Of a stretch of DNA of 64,000 bases, positions 47,574-60,000 are shown piece by piece. The notes beneath the pieces are model-generated. The model was not told where the DNA came from and did no database searches. It saw nothing but the letters and a program-made list of their open reading frames with translations. Both the position numbers and the translations under genes were made by a program. The DNA comes from Cardiocondyla obscurior (Eukaryota; Arthropoda; Insecta; Hymenoptera; Formicidae), in NCBI RefSeq assembly GCF_019399895.1, contig NC_091880.1, forward strand, positions 1,612,001 to 1,676,000, given 5' to 3'. The first letter of the stretch is position 1. Every line of letters begins with the position of its first letter.

Positions 47574-50422
47574 GTGCTTTCCTCTGTGTGCGTCCACGCG
47601 CGTGCATGCGTTCCCAAGAGCTTATAATAAGAAAGCGAACGGCGGAATCGTGTTTCAAGGCGTGCTATACCGGCGCGACGCTGTCTGATTAGATAGCGCG
47701 GATAATCGTAACGGCGCGTTAAGAAAAAAGAAAAAAAAAAAAGAAAAACCCTTGCGAACTTTTAACGCCAAATTAAACCGGCACGAATGCACGTGGATTA
47801 ACGCAGATCGCTCTTTGGAAGAGCGTGACTATTTTCCCGGAGCAAAACGCGAGAAAACCGGGGGCGGATTCTTTGCCCCTCGCGTTTGCAATAACGAATA
47901 TCGCCAGCACCTTTACACGTTTCTTACATCTGACGTAAACATGTTTGTAAATACCTCACAAAAAATTTCTATAAAAAAAAGAAAAAAAAAATATGATATT
48001 ATTCAGAGAAGAATTATTATAGATCCAAGAAGCATTATAAATAAGCAGCTCATACTCCGCGCTATCTCTACATGCTACGCACTCGCTTAGAATTTCTGCA
48101 TACGCGGTTCTGTTTAACCGCCAGGAGCGAAAGATGCGAGCCGGTGCGCGCGTATTGTTCCGCGATTAACGACAGAGCAACGGAGGGAGAGCAAATGAAG
48201 TGCGCCGGTTTCGGTTAAACGGCATTACACCGTCGCCATAATGTTTGACGCGCGCGTCTCGCAATTACGGCATTGTTCTTTGATGCAGCTCGCAGGCGAC
48301 TGCCGGCGCAGTCTCGTATATGCGATCTCACGTCGTCGAATTGGCCTTTGTAACGCAACGTAACGAGGCGTAATGCGGCGCACGAAAACGTAATCAACGC
48401 GCGGGACAAACATCGCAATGTCCCGCGTAACGCCCGGCGTACAATTTAAATCAACGAGGAACAACCCCGTCTACTTGCCCTGATAATGAACTAACCCCGT
48501 CGTTCGCTCTCCCTATGGCCGATTAGTTATTATCGGTACGTAACAGTCGTGCACGCGATATTGCACCGCGCCACTTTGTAACGACGGACTATCTCAACAT
48601 TGTAATCATGCTTGTCGAAAGCAATTATTCAATGCGATTACGTACGGTTAATTATTTGAAACGGTAATAATCCCGCGTAAACCATTAGAATTATGTCAAC
48701 CGCTCTGCGCGAGCATGATAATTTATTATTTGCGGTAATGTAGAATAATACAGAAGAATTAAACTATCGCCCGGCGCAATCCGCTCAATTTACCGTAACG
48801 CAATGTATATATGTATGTATACTAATTCCCTATCCTGCATTAATTTAAATGCAGTTAATATAGTGTAGAAGTATATACGTGCAGTTCTTTGAAAGTGATA
48901 ATGCTACATCTCTAAATTATTATCTTGTAGACGCGGAAAATTTATTTTTTAAAATTGTAATTTCAGCTGATTTAGATAAATATATGCTTAACCGTTTCTT
49001 TTTATAAAAGAATTAATTTCTAGACTGGACGAAAATGATTGTTTACCGATACTCGTTTCTCTCGCACGTGTAACTATCGTATAGCTGAATGTCGTGTTCT
49101 TTTGAAAAACATGAAAGCGTAATGAGAATTATCACGCGCCGAATGTCGCTCAATTTCGAACGTCGATTACGTACGCCCGTTGCGACCGCAATGTTATCGA
49201 TGCAACATCGACGTGATAGCTATAATTAATTACTCTTGTGGTTCACCAAGGCCCGGCTCGGGTGCTAAATAATCCAAATATTACAACGCTTTACAACAGG
49301 CGCGCTGTTTAGCTTACTCAACCAGTCTCACGCGCATTTTTACATCCGCCGTTTTCATACTTTACGTGCTCGTTTCACGCGAAATGCCGTTTTCCTAGCG
49401 CGGTCCATCGACCTCCGAGTCGCTGCCGAAAAGATTTTTCAAAAATATAAATCGCAAAACAACTGTCAAACCGCAAGATAAATTGCGTTCCTTCTTTCTT
49501 TTTTTTTTCTTTGCGAAATGCATATTGCGCCCTAAAAGCAAGATTGCGTCAACTGAAAGAAGCGAGCTTTCGAGAAAAGATTTTGCAAACTTAAACTATT
49601 ATGTCTGTAATTTTTTTTTCTCCCCCATTTGATTTGTAAAAGTTTATCTCCCGCAACATATATGTAATTCTTTTTATTACGTTATTTATTAAAAGAAGCG
49701 TGGGTCACGAATGCAATATAAAATTGCAGGATTTTTCCAGGCCGAATGGAAAAACATTTATACGCGAGAAAAAAAAAAAAAAAACTTAAAATCGACCGTT
49801 TTCATATTTCGGCTATGACAGTTTTTCTCCGGAGCGCGATTTATATGCACCGGCCGTGATATTTATTTTCGCTGGTAAATTACGATAAGCGGCACTCGAG
49901 CCACGATAACCCTGCCATCGTCGCGTATATTGATTGACATCGACGTGAGTTTGTAATAAATAAATCGCGCGGGATGATTTATAGCTGCGGATCTCCAGCG
50001 AGAGCGAGTCAATGTGAGAAACGGCGCGTGTGTTGACCATTAGAAATTATACAATAATTATAAACGATGAACTCGTGACGATGTTGCGCGCTACAAATCA
50101 ATAATTAATATTACATTATAATTAGCAACATTTATAATTAGTAAATATTATGTTAGCGATATATAATCTCGTATTTGCCGCGATGAGAGATTGGCTCTTA
50201 CGCCCGTCCGCCGTTTGAACACGTTAAAAAATATCGCTCTCGTATATCCAGTCAGGATTTATATTGATAAGTCAGAAAATTATTGAAATTTATTAAAAAA
50301 AGATTAACAAAAAAAAGAAAAAAAAACGATGAGGAGATTAATTAATAATTAAATTTTATTGGAAACGTAGCTGGCCGCGTTTAGTTTATCTCACAGGATC
50401 TCCCAATATCGAAAGCTATTTT
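47574..50422. other. Non-coding region
   Basis: No supportable gene. GC-rich material around 48100-48450 gives short overlapping open frames without domains. AT-rich DNA follows from 48700 to 50400 with A/T runs (for example 49769-49784). Confidence 0.5.
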
Positions 50423-51003
50423 GTGCCGCTATCATCGTGGAAGGCATTAACCACGGTTATTCCTGACAGTGGCGTTTCACCCTCCGAAAATGTCCATAGC
50501 AATTGTTCGGCATCGTGTTTGCCTCTGCATTCGTCGTCCCGTCACGAAAGCCCAGAGACCCAGAACATTTCGTGCACCGTATATAACTACCCTCTACTGC
50601 GAGTCGACGCTCCGGCCCAACCCCTCGGTAATCCAGCTGGAAACACATGGCGTCATCGCGTTCGACCGCCTGGCATATGCAACGAAATGCCTTGCGTTCG
50701 AACGAGAGCAAAAATCATCAGACCAATCCCCACGAGTACTAGGTGCACGTTGGCGTGCGTACGAAAACATATATCTGCCATGTTGTTCCGCATAAAGTGA
50801 ATCTCGAGAGTATCAATTTTTGCGAAACGCCCTTGCAAAGTGGAGTAAGTAAATATCTCGCGATGTGATTTACGATTTCTATATATAATACGTAATATTA
50901 ACCTAAAAGGACACAATTGCCGGTTCGCAAAATTACGCCGCGGAGCTTTTAATTGGAACGTTGAATCGGACGCATCGATCGACCGCTCGCCTGGATTATT
51001 CAC
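50423..51003 (-). other. Segment with overlapping open frames, one with a signal-peptide-like stretch
   Basis: Two plus-strand frames (50423-50800 and 50469-50795) and two minus-strand frames (50457-50711 and 50653-51003) overlap. The minus frame contains MADICFRTHANVHLVLVGIG followed by LMIFALVRTQG, which resembles a signal peptide or membrane anchor, and then stops at about 50653. The adjoining minus frame is Cys-containing (CTKCSGSLGF). I recognise no family and see no convincing splice joining the two frames. It may be a decayed or unrecognised exon, or chance. Confidence 0.25.
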
Positions 51004-53111
51004 GAACGATCGCGGCGGACGATTAATATCGTTTAATCAACCTTCCCGCGGGCGGGCGAAAATTATGAAGTTGTAAAGGTCGAAGTTAAAAAAACCAATC
51101 GGGAGGACATCGCGGACTAAACGAAGTCGAACGAAGGTATTAAGTCCAAGTCGCAGTGAGTTTTTAAGGGCCTCGATCGAAGCCGGGCTTTTCCCGTTAA
51201 GCTCGTTAGGTGTACTGACCCTTCGCGCTCGTGGATTAGATGGCCATCGTGATTAGAAGCTCCCTTTTGCAGCCCTTCTGTGGGTCGCTACGTTTTAGGA
51301 GAGCTGTGCCCATAACGCTTCGTCAGCGTTGTAAACACAGGAGTTTCTCTCCTCTACCGGATGTACTTTCCGTAATGGCTTTCGAGGAACAAGCCGGAAT
51401 TTATTATCGCCGTGTAATCGAAATTTTTCTTTTTTTTTTTTTTTTTCTTTGTTTCCAAGACGGCCTACTATTCGCAAGACTTTTCCCCGCGAGCGACACG
51501 TGAACCGGTGCTTTGCGAAACTAATTTACTTCGATTTTAAGATTGCACTCTGCTCCGATAAAAAAGAAAAAAAGAACCGCTATCTCCCGTTCGTATATAA
51601 GCTCTCTCTTTCTCTCTCTCTTTCGATCATAAAACGCGTCAATATTCAATAAGTTTATTACAGAACAAATCGTATCGGATTATCGGATATTTTCCCATTA
51701 ATTAGAAACATCTTCGTGTCGCGGAATTTTAAAGCACGCGTGGATAACTCTCCTCGGTCAATATCTGAAATGTCAAACACGACTTTAAATCACATTTCAT
51801 TTTAATCAGCAATTTTACTGTTTCCTTTATTCTCGGTTATTAATACAGTTTAATACAGTCGTCGCGTAATGCTGTTAGGTAATCTTATCAGTCCGGTTCT
51901 ATTTTTGCGGTAGCCAGATAGCGACACGTCAGCTGTATGTACGCTGCGCGTCTCAACGTAACGAGAAGTTTCGACTTCGCGACCTCCTCTCTCTCTCTTC
52001 CTGCCTCTTTATCTCTCTCTCTTTCTCTCCCGTCTGGATTTCGCGATCGCGTAGAGAGTAAAAGTAATGAGATATTTCAAAGTTTCCTTTGATTTGTCCT
52101 TCTGCCGGCGCGAGTTGTAACGGACGCGAAAATGAAATCTTCGTCTTTGAACTTTCCGCCGAGAAGTTCTGAGAAAGGTGCTCTCACGCGTATTATCCAT
52201 CCGCACTCAATCTCCCTCCCCCTCCTCTGTTACCCCGTTCGCACTCTTTCCTCTCAATTTAATCGAAGAGAGAAGCGGTAGATGCCCGGACGGAGGCGGC
52301 GAATTCTTCTCGGACGCTTTCAAATATCTTCCTAAAGCAATCGTCCACGAAATTGAACCCTGCAATCTAATGTAAAGGCGCGAAATCAATATTATGATTC
52401 TCGCGATAATACTCCCTTTTTACTCGCCTGACATTTTCGCCGTTTGTTGGTTTGTTCCACCGACCCGGGGATTTAACGCTATCGACAAACAATTCGCGAA
52501 CTTTTTTTTATTTCGAATGCGTAATATTCGAAATTATCGAGCTTAACGTGCGCGTCGATATCGAGCCCTCGTATACGCGATGATTCATATGAAATGAAGG
52601 ACTGTTAAATAATGCAAGCTGATAACTATCGCAGCTGACTATTAGCTCCGAATAATTCCACGAGCGAGTAATCGGGTATGCAATATGAAAATGCTGAAGA
52701 CCTCTACGAGTGATCTAATATCTACCGAATCGACGTCTTTAATTTTTAATTGTAATTACTGTTAATAGAACAGTTTCTAATAGTTTGAATACAACGTTAT
52801 TACTATCCGCTTAACTATCGTCTAATTTTAATAAAACCCGAGTAATATAACATTTTTATTATTTGATACATTTTTATATTTAATAATACATTAAATAATA
52901 TTAAAAAATGTGACAAATTTCGTATTTTATCTACACGCCGAGCAGAATTGCTCGGCGGGTGGGAGCTCGTTCGTTTGCTCCGGAGTTTTGTATTGACCAA
53001 ACAAGACCGGTATCGGCCGAGGTGCCTTTCCGAAGGCGAAAAAGTGCTCGGTCCTCCCATCGAAATCAGGAATCACTACGTGACACGAGCGAAGTCACGG
53101 CAGGCGCGCGA
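51004..53111. other. Non-coding region
   Basis: No coding exon is supported. It has a T run at 51429-51446, CT-rich runs near 51602-51624 and 51985-52030, and an AT-rich stretch from 52740 to 52930. Confidence 0.5.
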
Positions 53112-53145
53112 GCGCGCGCGTGTGTGTGTGTGTATGCGTGCACAT
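53112..53145. repeat. 34-nt strictly alternating purine-pyrimidine tract
   Basis: GC units, then GT units, then TATGCGTGCACAT alternate purine and pyrimidine without a break for 34 bases. It is the longest such tract I found in the window and a strong Z-DNA-forming candidate. Confidence 0.85.
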
Positions 53146-53670
53146 CTTTCTGAATATTTATAACGTCGAACTCGGGGGGGAGAGCCGCCGTGACGGCGGT
53201 CTTCGAGGCGGAAGGCCGGAATATCATTTGAAGGAGCGAGGAACGGCCGTACGCTTATTCATCGCCGTAATTGAAACGCCTCTCGTATACAAAATCCCGT
53301 TCGCGAAACAAGCGGGAGGCCATTCCGACCCCGTCGTTTCTAGCGCAAAAATAAGCATCTAATATTAAAGCCGCGGCGAAGTGGCGCAGGTACCACGAGG
53401 AGAGATAGAGAGAGAAAAAGAAAGAAAGGAAAAAAAGGGACCTCCTTGCATCTTGCACTACGTCGACGCCCGTGTACTTCCATTAAGAGAGACTAGAGAA
53501 ACGTACGTCGGAATCCCTCAAGGAAATAAAACGTCCGCGCGGAGCCCACGTGCGAATTGAGAACGCAATCCTAACACAATGTCATTATTATATTATTAAA
53601 AGGTCGGAAAGACTTGCGGGATATCTTTATTGCGTCAATTAAAAGCGCGAAATAAAACGAAAAGAAAGAA

Positions 53671-54018
53671 AAAAGAAGAGTGATGACAAATTTCGCGCAT
53701 TTTTTTGGACCTCGAATTTTAAACTCTTTTTCATACCAAGTGGTACGTATTATCAGATGAAACATTAATCTCAGTAATATTTTAAGATGAGCACAGACAT
53801 GATTTTGGAGATATGAAGAGGTAAAAGTCACGACTTATGAAAAATCACTTTTACTTCTTCATATTTTCGGAACCATGTCTATGCTCGCTTTTAAATTTTT
53901 TTAAAATTAATATCCTTTCACGTAGCACTAATTGACATTAAAAAAAAAAACTAAGTTTGAAATTCGAGGTTTAAAAAATAAGCTAAAAAACGTCTTTTTG
54001 CCATCACTTTTTTAAAAG
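53671..54018. repeat. Long fold-back (imperfect inverted repeat) with conserved 40-nt core arms
   Basis: The core arms 53789-53828 and 53847-53886 are inverted copies with 33 of 40 identities around an 18-nt loop. All seven differences are transitions, and five of them give G-U pairs on the plus strand, so 38 of 40 positions can pair in a plus-strand RNA. Weaker, gapped complementarity extends outward: ACCTCGAATTTTAAACT (53709-53725) against its counterpart near 53954-53970, and GTGATG (53680-53685) against CATCAC (54002-54007). It may be a palindromic MITE, a hairpin-RNA gene or a young microRNA-like locus. No terminal target-site duplication was identified. Confidence 0.75.
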
Positions 54019-57000
54019 ACTTAAGCCGTTTTAAAAATGCGGCCGTACGCGTGTCTGCGAGCGTCATGTTTTTTCACAAAGCATGCAATATCAAAGTTCT
54101 TTTTTTTTCTTTATGCACGTATATCAGTAATAAAAGCAAAACGTTTTAATTAAACGTATATTTTTTCCTTTCCGCAATAAACAAATTTATATTTCATCAA
54201 GTTTATGAATAACGGCGGAAAAACGCGGGAGTTTGTATTACTGTGACGAGCTTTCGAATAATCTTTTAAAGCTTCCGCGCGACGCGACGGAAGGTGCACG
54301 ACGGATGGGCAATAAATTGAATTAGTTATCAAACAAAAGCAGTCATTAGCACGACTTAACGAGCTGCAATCGCTCAGGGCAATCTACCTGTTAAGAGGGA
54401 CCTCCCCCCTGCGGTCTAATAAAATCGAAAATTCATAAAACGATACTCGTGGACAGCCCAGCATCTTGACCCCGATATACCACCGAGTATTTCGAATTGT
54501 TTGTAATTCGCCGCTGGAATATTCGATCGCGCAGAACTTGCTGCTGGCTTTCGCGTGGGAGATAATCGAATATCGAGATTCAATATCTTGAGAACGATAC
54601 GTTAAGAGGAAATCGTGCGAGTACCAGATACTCCCTCAGCAAAGACATTTTACAAAAATGTCCAACGTTGAAAATGCTTCAAGCATGTAAAATAATAATT
54701 TTAAAAAATGCTTCTTATTAGTTTTTCTTTTTCTTTTTTTTGTGCTTTTGCATTCGCGATTGATTAGATGTATCACACAGTCAGTTGCGTGCACGAATAT
54801 AGAAGCGTTTCAGCATCCAGGCCGATCCTAGTTAAAATTCTTATAAAAATTCCTATACTCTTCGATTTTTAAATGATAGAATTGTAAGAAGGCAATTATT
54901 CCCGTGGCACAATGAATGTGATGAATTTTCAGATTTTCCTATCGCAGCGCGATCGATAAGGGTTAATTAATTTATCAGCCTCGATACGCTTTAATTTAAC
55001 TTGGATTATCGCGAAACACGCTCCACCCGATATCGGTAAAAAATAAAATACCTGGCTGCTTTATTTTATTACGTCATGAAATAAAAAAAAAAGAAAAAAA
55101 AAAAGAAAACGGACACTTGACCTTTCCGAACCGCTGAATTCTTTTTCTACATCGGGATTTTTTTCCGCGCCGTATTGCCCGGCCGGGAGGTAAATTAATT
55201 AATATCCTTAGCTCGTGAGAAATGTTATCTTAAAGGCACTTGAAGTGCTCCGGTAATGTCGGTTGCACGAATAAACGTTAAGAGACCGAAAAGCAAACAC
55301 TTTCGTGATCCTCCAGCTCGAATACACACACATATATATATATTTCCCGAGCTCGCGTAGAAACTGCTATTCGCGAGTGTCCCCATTAATATTCGGTGCT
55401 TTCATATTTCACTCAGCAAGATCCAAACCAAAATGTGCCCGATGCAGCAATTCCAAGGTACATGTAAATCTCAAGTACGATATCTCTTAGTGATCACAGA
55501 GTGTAACGAATCTCTTTCACTTACTTCCCTCCTCCCTCTATTTCGTCCACCTTTCTCTCTTGTACTTTTATCTTACATAAAATACAACAATAGTGCGCAA
55601 AAACATAAAGCTTTATGAAAACAATCGATGTTTGCGAACCTTAAAAGCCTTCAAAAAACATTCACATCCATTTTTCATCGCCCACCCAAATTAAAATAAG
55701 AGAAATTCCATTTTTATTTCCGATTTTTAAAAATAATTATAGTAATTTATATGTATAATTACGTATATAAATATCATATAAATATAATACTAAATTAAAT
55801 TGAAAAAATAAAATACCGTAATTAAATAATATATTTAATATTTTAATTAAATAATCCGTTTAAGAAAAATACAAGGATTATTATTATTATTTTTTTTTTT
55901 CTTAATAAATGTTTTTTCGTTGAATATCGAAAGGTGTGCATTTATCATTTACGGCACTTGGCCGCTCAATTAAAAATTGACGAACGGGCTTTTGGCCCAC
56001 CCCTGTGCAAAATGCGTCCCATGTTTTCCTTTCCAATAAAAATGGTAGTTCGAGCGTGGGACAAGAACGACTGAAAGAACTGCGAGAGCATGTCCCCGCC
56101 GTCCGACAGGCACGAAAGAAGGGACACGGAAAGAAAAGCAATCATCAGTATGTTATATAGATTCGCCCAAACATCCTTTTCGTCGGAAAAGTTGCTCTAG
56201 AGACGCAGATTGCTCTCGGTCGGCAGTCGGAAATTTTCACGTCATGCACGCGCTGTAATTACTCGTACATTATTATTCTCACATCAGCCATCTTTACCGT
56301 TTAATAGTGCCAGATGGTTTAAAATCGACGCTCGTTTATTCAGCCTTTAATTTCAGGCAAGTTTATTACCCGTTTAAATATTAAGGGATAATTGAACAGA
56401 ACTTGAATTATAGGAATTTTAAGAACCCTCGCGAAAGAAAAGAAAAGAAAAAAAAAATAAAGAAACCGGATTTTTGAATGGTCTACTTAATCGTTATTTT
56501 TATTCCCTCCTCCTCCAGAAAATCCTGAAAGAGGAAACCGAAACTCTATCCATATCGAAATTCTGAAAAGAAAGTGTCAACGTTTCGCTTTGGATACGCG
56601 AAAACTGCGTTATCGAAATCCGATATGCGGCGTGTGCCAAAAAATTCGTGATGCGCGGAGAGGGGAAAGCGAGACGGAGAAAAAGAAGATGCCGGTGGAA
56701 ATTTTTTTTTTAATCCCAAAAGCGAGCCGCCTGCCGCGCCGGGCCGCTCGGGACAGGCGACGGGAAGTTAAATCGCGGTAACTTTTTAATTGAAATCGAA
56801 AAAGTTCACGTTGAACTGAACTGAAAGGTACCGGCGAAGAAATGAATGTCCTGTCGCCCGACTCAGCATCCGCACCGCTTCTCTCTCTCGTTAAATCTTA
56901 TAAAAACCAACTGGGAGTTACTCAAACGATAATAATACAGCCGGACTTTAGTATGCAGTCGCTTCTTTCCTATCCCTTTACGAAGTCCCTTCGACTTCCT

Positions 57001-60000
57001 TCTACAAGCGTCGCGACGATCGTTTGACGAGTACAATAATGAAGTCTGGCGTTCCTCGTTTTTCGAAATTTGCGCTGAAACCGGAAAATTTTTTTTTTTA
57101 TCTCCGAGCGAGAACGTTAAAATAAATTTTTTTAACGTCGCCGATCTTACGCGACTCGCGGGAACAAAAGAGACCGGAGGAAGACAGAATTGTCATCCGT
57201 GAAGAGAGAAGTATGATAAGAAAATTGCACTGAGCAGGGAGAGAACCGGCGTAGGAGTCGTGCCATTGAGAGAAAATGAAGTGGAAGAGATAAAGCTGAC
57301 GAAACAAAGCGATTGGCTTGGCGTTCCTAATTGTGCGATTTTTCAAATTTCCTCGAAGAAATATCGCGGCGATGTGAGTTATTTGATCTTTCCTCGTAAG
57401 TGCAATCGAGAATTATGGGCTCTAAGTAATCTTTAAGTAAAAATTATATTTGGCGTTTAATTTCGATAAATTCAATTCTTTAGCAAACAAAAAAAAGAGA
57501 GAGAGAGAGAGAATCGTGAAATAAATTCTAAGTGTAATTAATATAATTTCCTAGTTAAATATAAAAAATTAGATATCTCTGTCTATTTCGCTAACAAATG
57601 CTGATGCGTTTCCGTAATTAAATTGCACTGGTGATTTTTATTTTTGAACAACAAAATATGCGTCAAAATATGTTCGAAAACAATCACGTTGCAAATAATA
57701 TTTTAAAAAAAAAGTCTTTTTGTGCTAATGGAATTTCAATTAATAAAATAGCGCGCGCAGTGATATTTAGCTGTCTATTTTCAAAGAAATGTATTTCTCG
57801 ATTTATCGGATGTGAAGATTAAAGATAAATCAATAGCAATTAATAAAAAAAAAGAAAAAAAAAAAGAAAAAGAAAAATACACACAAGTTTAAAAGAAAGC
57901 GCCTTACGGCGAGTTTCGCTCACAAATAAAAATTTATATCGCTAGCGAATGTTAACTGTATCGTTCTATCGTAAAATACACTCTGCAACGGCATTAATCT
58001 TTTTTAATTATACGAAATTATCGAATATTGGAATCGAACGAACTGCGCTTCGCTTCGCTCTTCGTACTTCTTATTGAAGTAATAAAAGAATGGCTATGTC
58101 TCGCAGATTCCCCGCGTGTGTGGGTGTGTTTGTGCGCGTGTGTAGCGTGTATCGCGCGCGGATGCTGCGAGGGGAAGGAGAGAGATTCCCGAGACTGGTA
58201 AAAATGCAATTACCGGCCCGCGTTGCCGATCAGGTCTCACCCTGTCTTCCTCGAAGAATTTATGATTTCGCAGGCTCGCCACCGGGAAACGGCGGAAACA
58301 TTTTGTTTACGCGAACAAAGCCCTGGACTTTCGACCAATTTCACCGATCGCCGTGTAATTTTATATCGAAAACTTGATCGCCCGCGCGTTTATTAATGCA
58401 GAACATTTTCAACGTGCACAATTATTTATACGGATCGGAAATACGCCTTTGTACAGGCAACGTTTCAATTTCGCGCAAATTATACAAAACTTCAAATAGC
58501 GATGATTATTGGCAGCGTTAATTAGAATTAAAATAAATCTGATGTTTGGACACGCGGCGCAAAATATTCGTTACCCGGACTGTTACTCGATCTCTTAATA
58601 ATTTTGTCAAATAATTAAATACATTGAGAGAAATCAAAAATAACGCCGCGCACTAAAACAAAAATAAAACCCAAAAAAATAAAGTTGCACTGAAATGCGC
58701 GGATAAAAGAACGGGGGATAAAGTAAAGCGCGATTTAAGGTCTATCTCTTTTCATCAAGCGCGAAAAATGCACTTCGGGGCGAATATAGTAATTCAGGGT
58801 TAAAATGCGGCATTTCGTTTCAATTTGCCCGGGCTGGAATTTTATTTGGATGTAGCAAAACGTAAATAATTTAATGGAGAAAGGGGGTATATCTATATGA
58901 AAATAAAATCGCATTACGTCCGATTGGGTGGATGAAACGTTTAAAAAATATAAAGAGTAACGCACCGCGTTTTACGCGTTTTTCACGAATCCAAAATACA
59001 ATATTTTTTTGTTTCATACTCTTTCGGAAACGATTGCGGTCTGCGTTCGCATTCCGCCCGCGGCTCGTTTTGCAATAAAGAAGTCGTCTTTGCTGACTGC
59101 GCCGAAGACATGTCACGTACACGCATCGGCCGTGTAGAATGAGTCCCGGTGAGAAACGTCGGCGGGCACGAACGTCAATCCCAAATATTTTACGTGCTTC
59201 ATACACCGCGGATTCGATCTGAGACACGCGTGACATTTTAGTAATTAAAACCGCGCCGGAGAACCGAACCGGCGGGGTCTCCGCTGCGAACAGTGAGAGA
59301 TTAAAACGATATCATATCTGATTAAATCTACGGCGAAAGGGGGAGGAGAAAGAGGGGAGAGGGGGGGGGAAAGGGAAGAGGCTCCCTGCAGGAACTGGGA
59401 AATTCAGTGGAACTTCCGAAGCACGACCTGGCAATCCTGATTAATCCTTTCACTTTACGTTGGTAATTTTGGAGCTTATCCCTCAAACTTCTTTAGCGCA
59501 GCAATACTCGATAGTTTACTAATCAGGGCTTTAATTTCATTTTCCAACGCCCGATTTCTTCCCCTTTAATTGACCGTCGAATATAGTTATTCGCGCGATA
59601 GCTTCGCCTCCCGCCCTTCCAAGCCTCTATCTTCCGCGACGTTAATGGCACAGATAACGAGAATAATAAAACATCGCGCAGACACAACAGGTTATTGCAG
59701 CAATTAAAACTGATCGAGCCGAATAAAAAAAAGAAAAATTGAACCGCGCAAAATTTTTAATTGTTATAAAACATTGTGACAATGCATAAAGAATCACACT
59801 TTACTCCACGTACGCGCCTTTCGGATTATCTAAGAAATAATAAAACCGTCTGGTATTTTCGCGCGCGAGAAGTCCGTTATACTTATACGCGGAAACTTCC
59901 GGCAGATGAATCTCCCGCGGTGGAACTGCATACTTAGGAAGCGAAGTACATCAGCGGCTGTCGGAGATTCCCGGGAGGGGTGGAGAGGGGGAGGGAAGAC

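Noticed and set aside
58871..59236. Minus frame MSRVSQIESAVYEARKIF as first exon of the large gene
   Set aside because: The exon it must join needs a phase-0 donor; the better GT (GTAAAA) is in phase 1 and the phase-0 options are weak.
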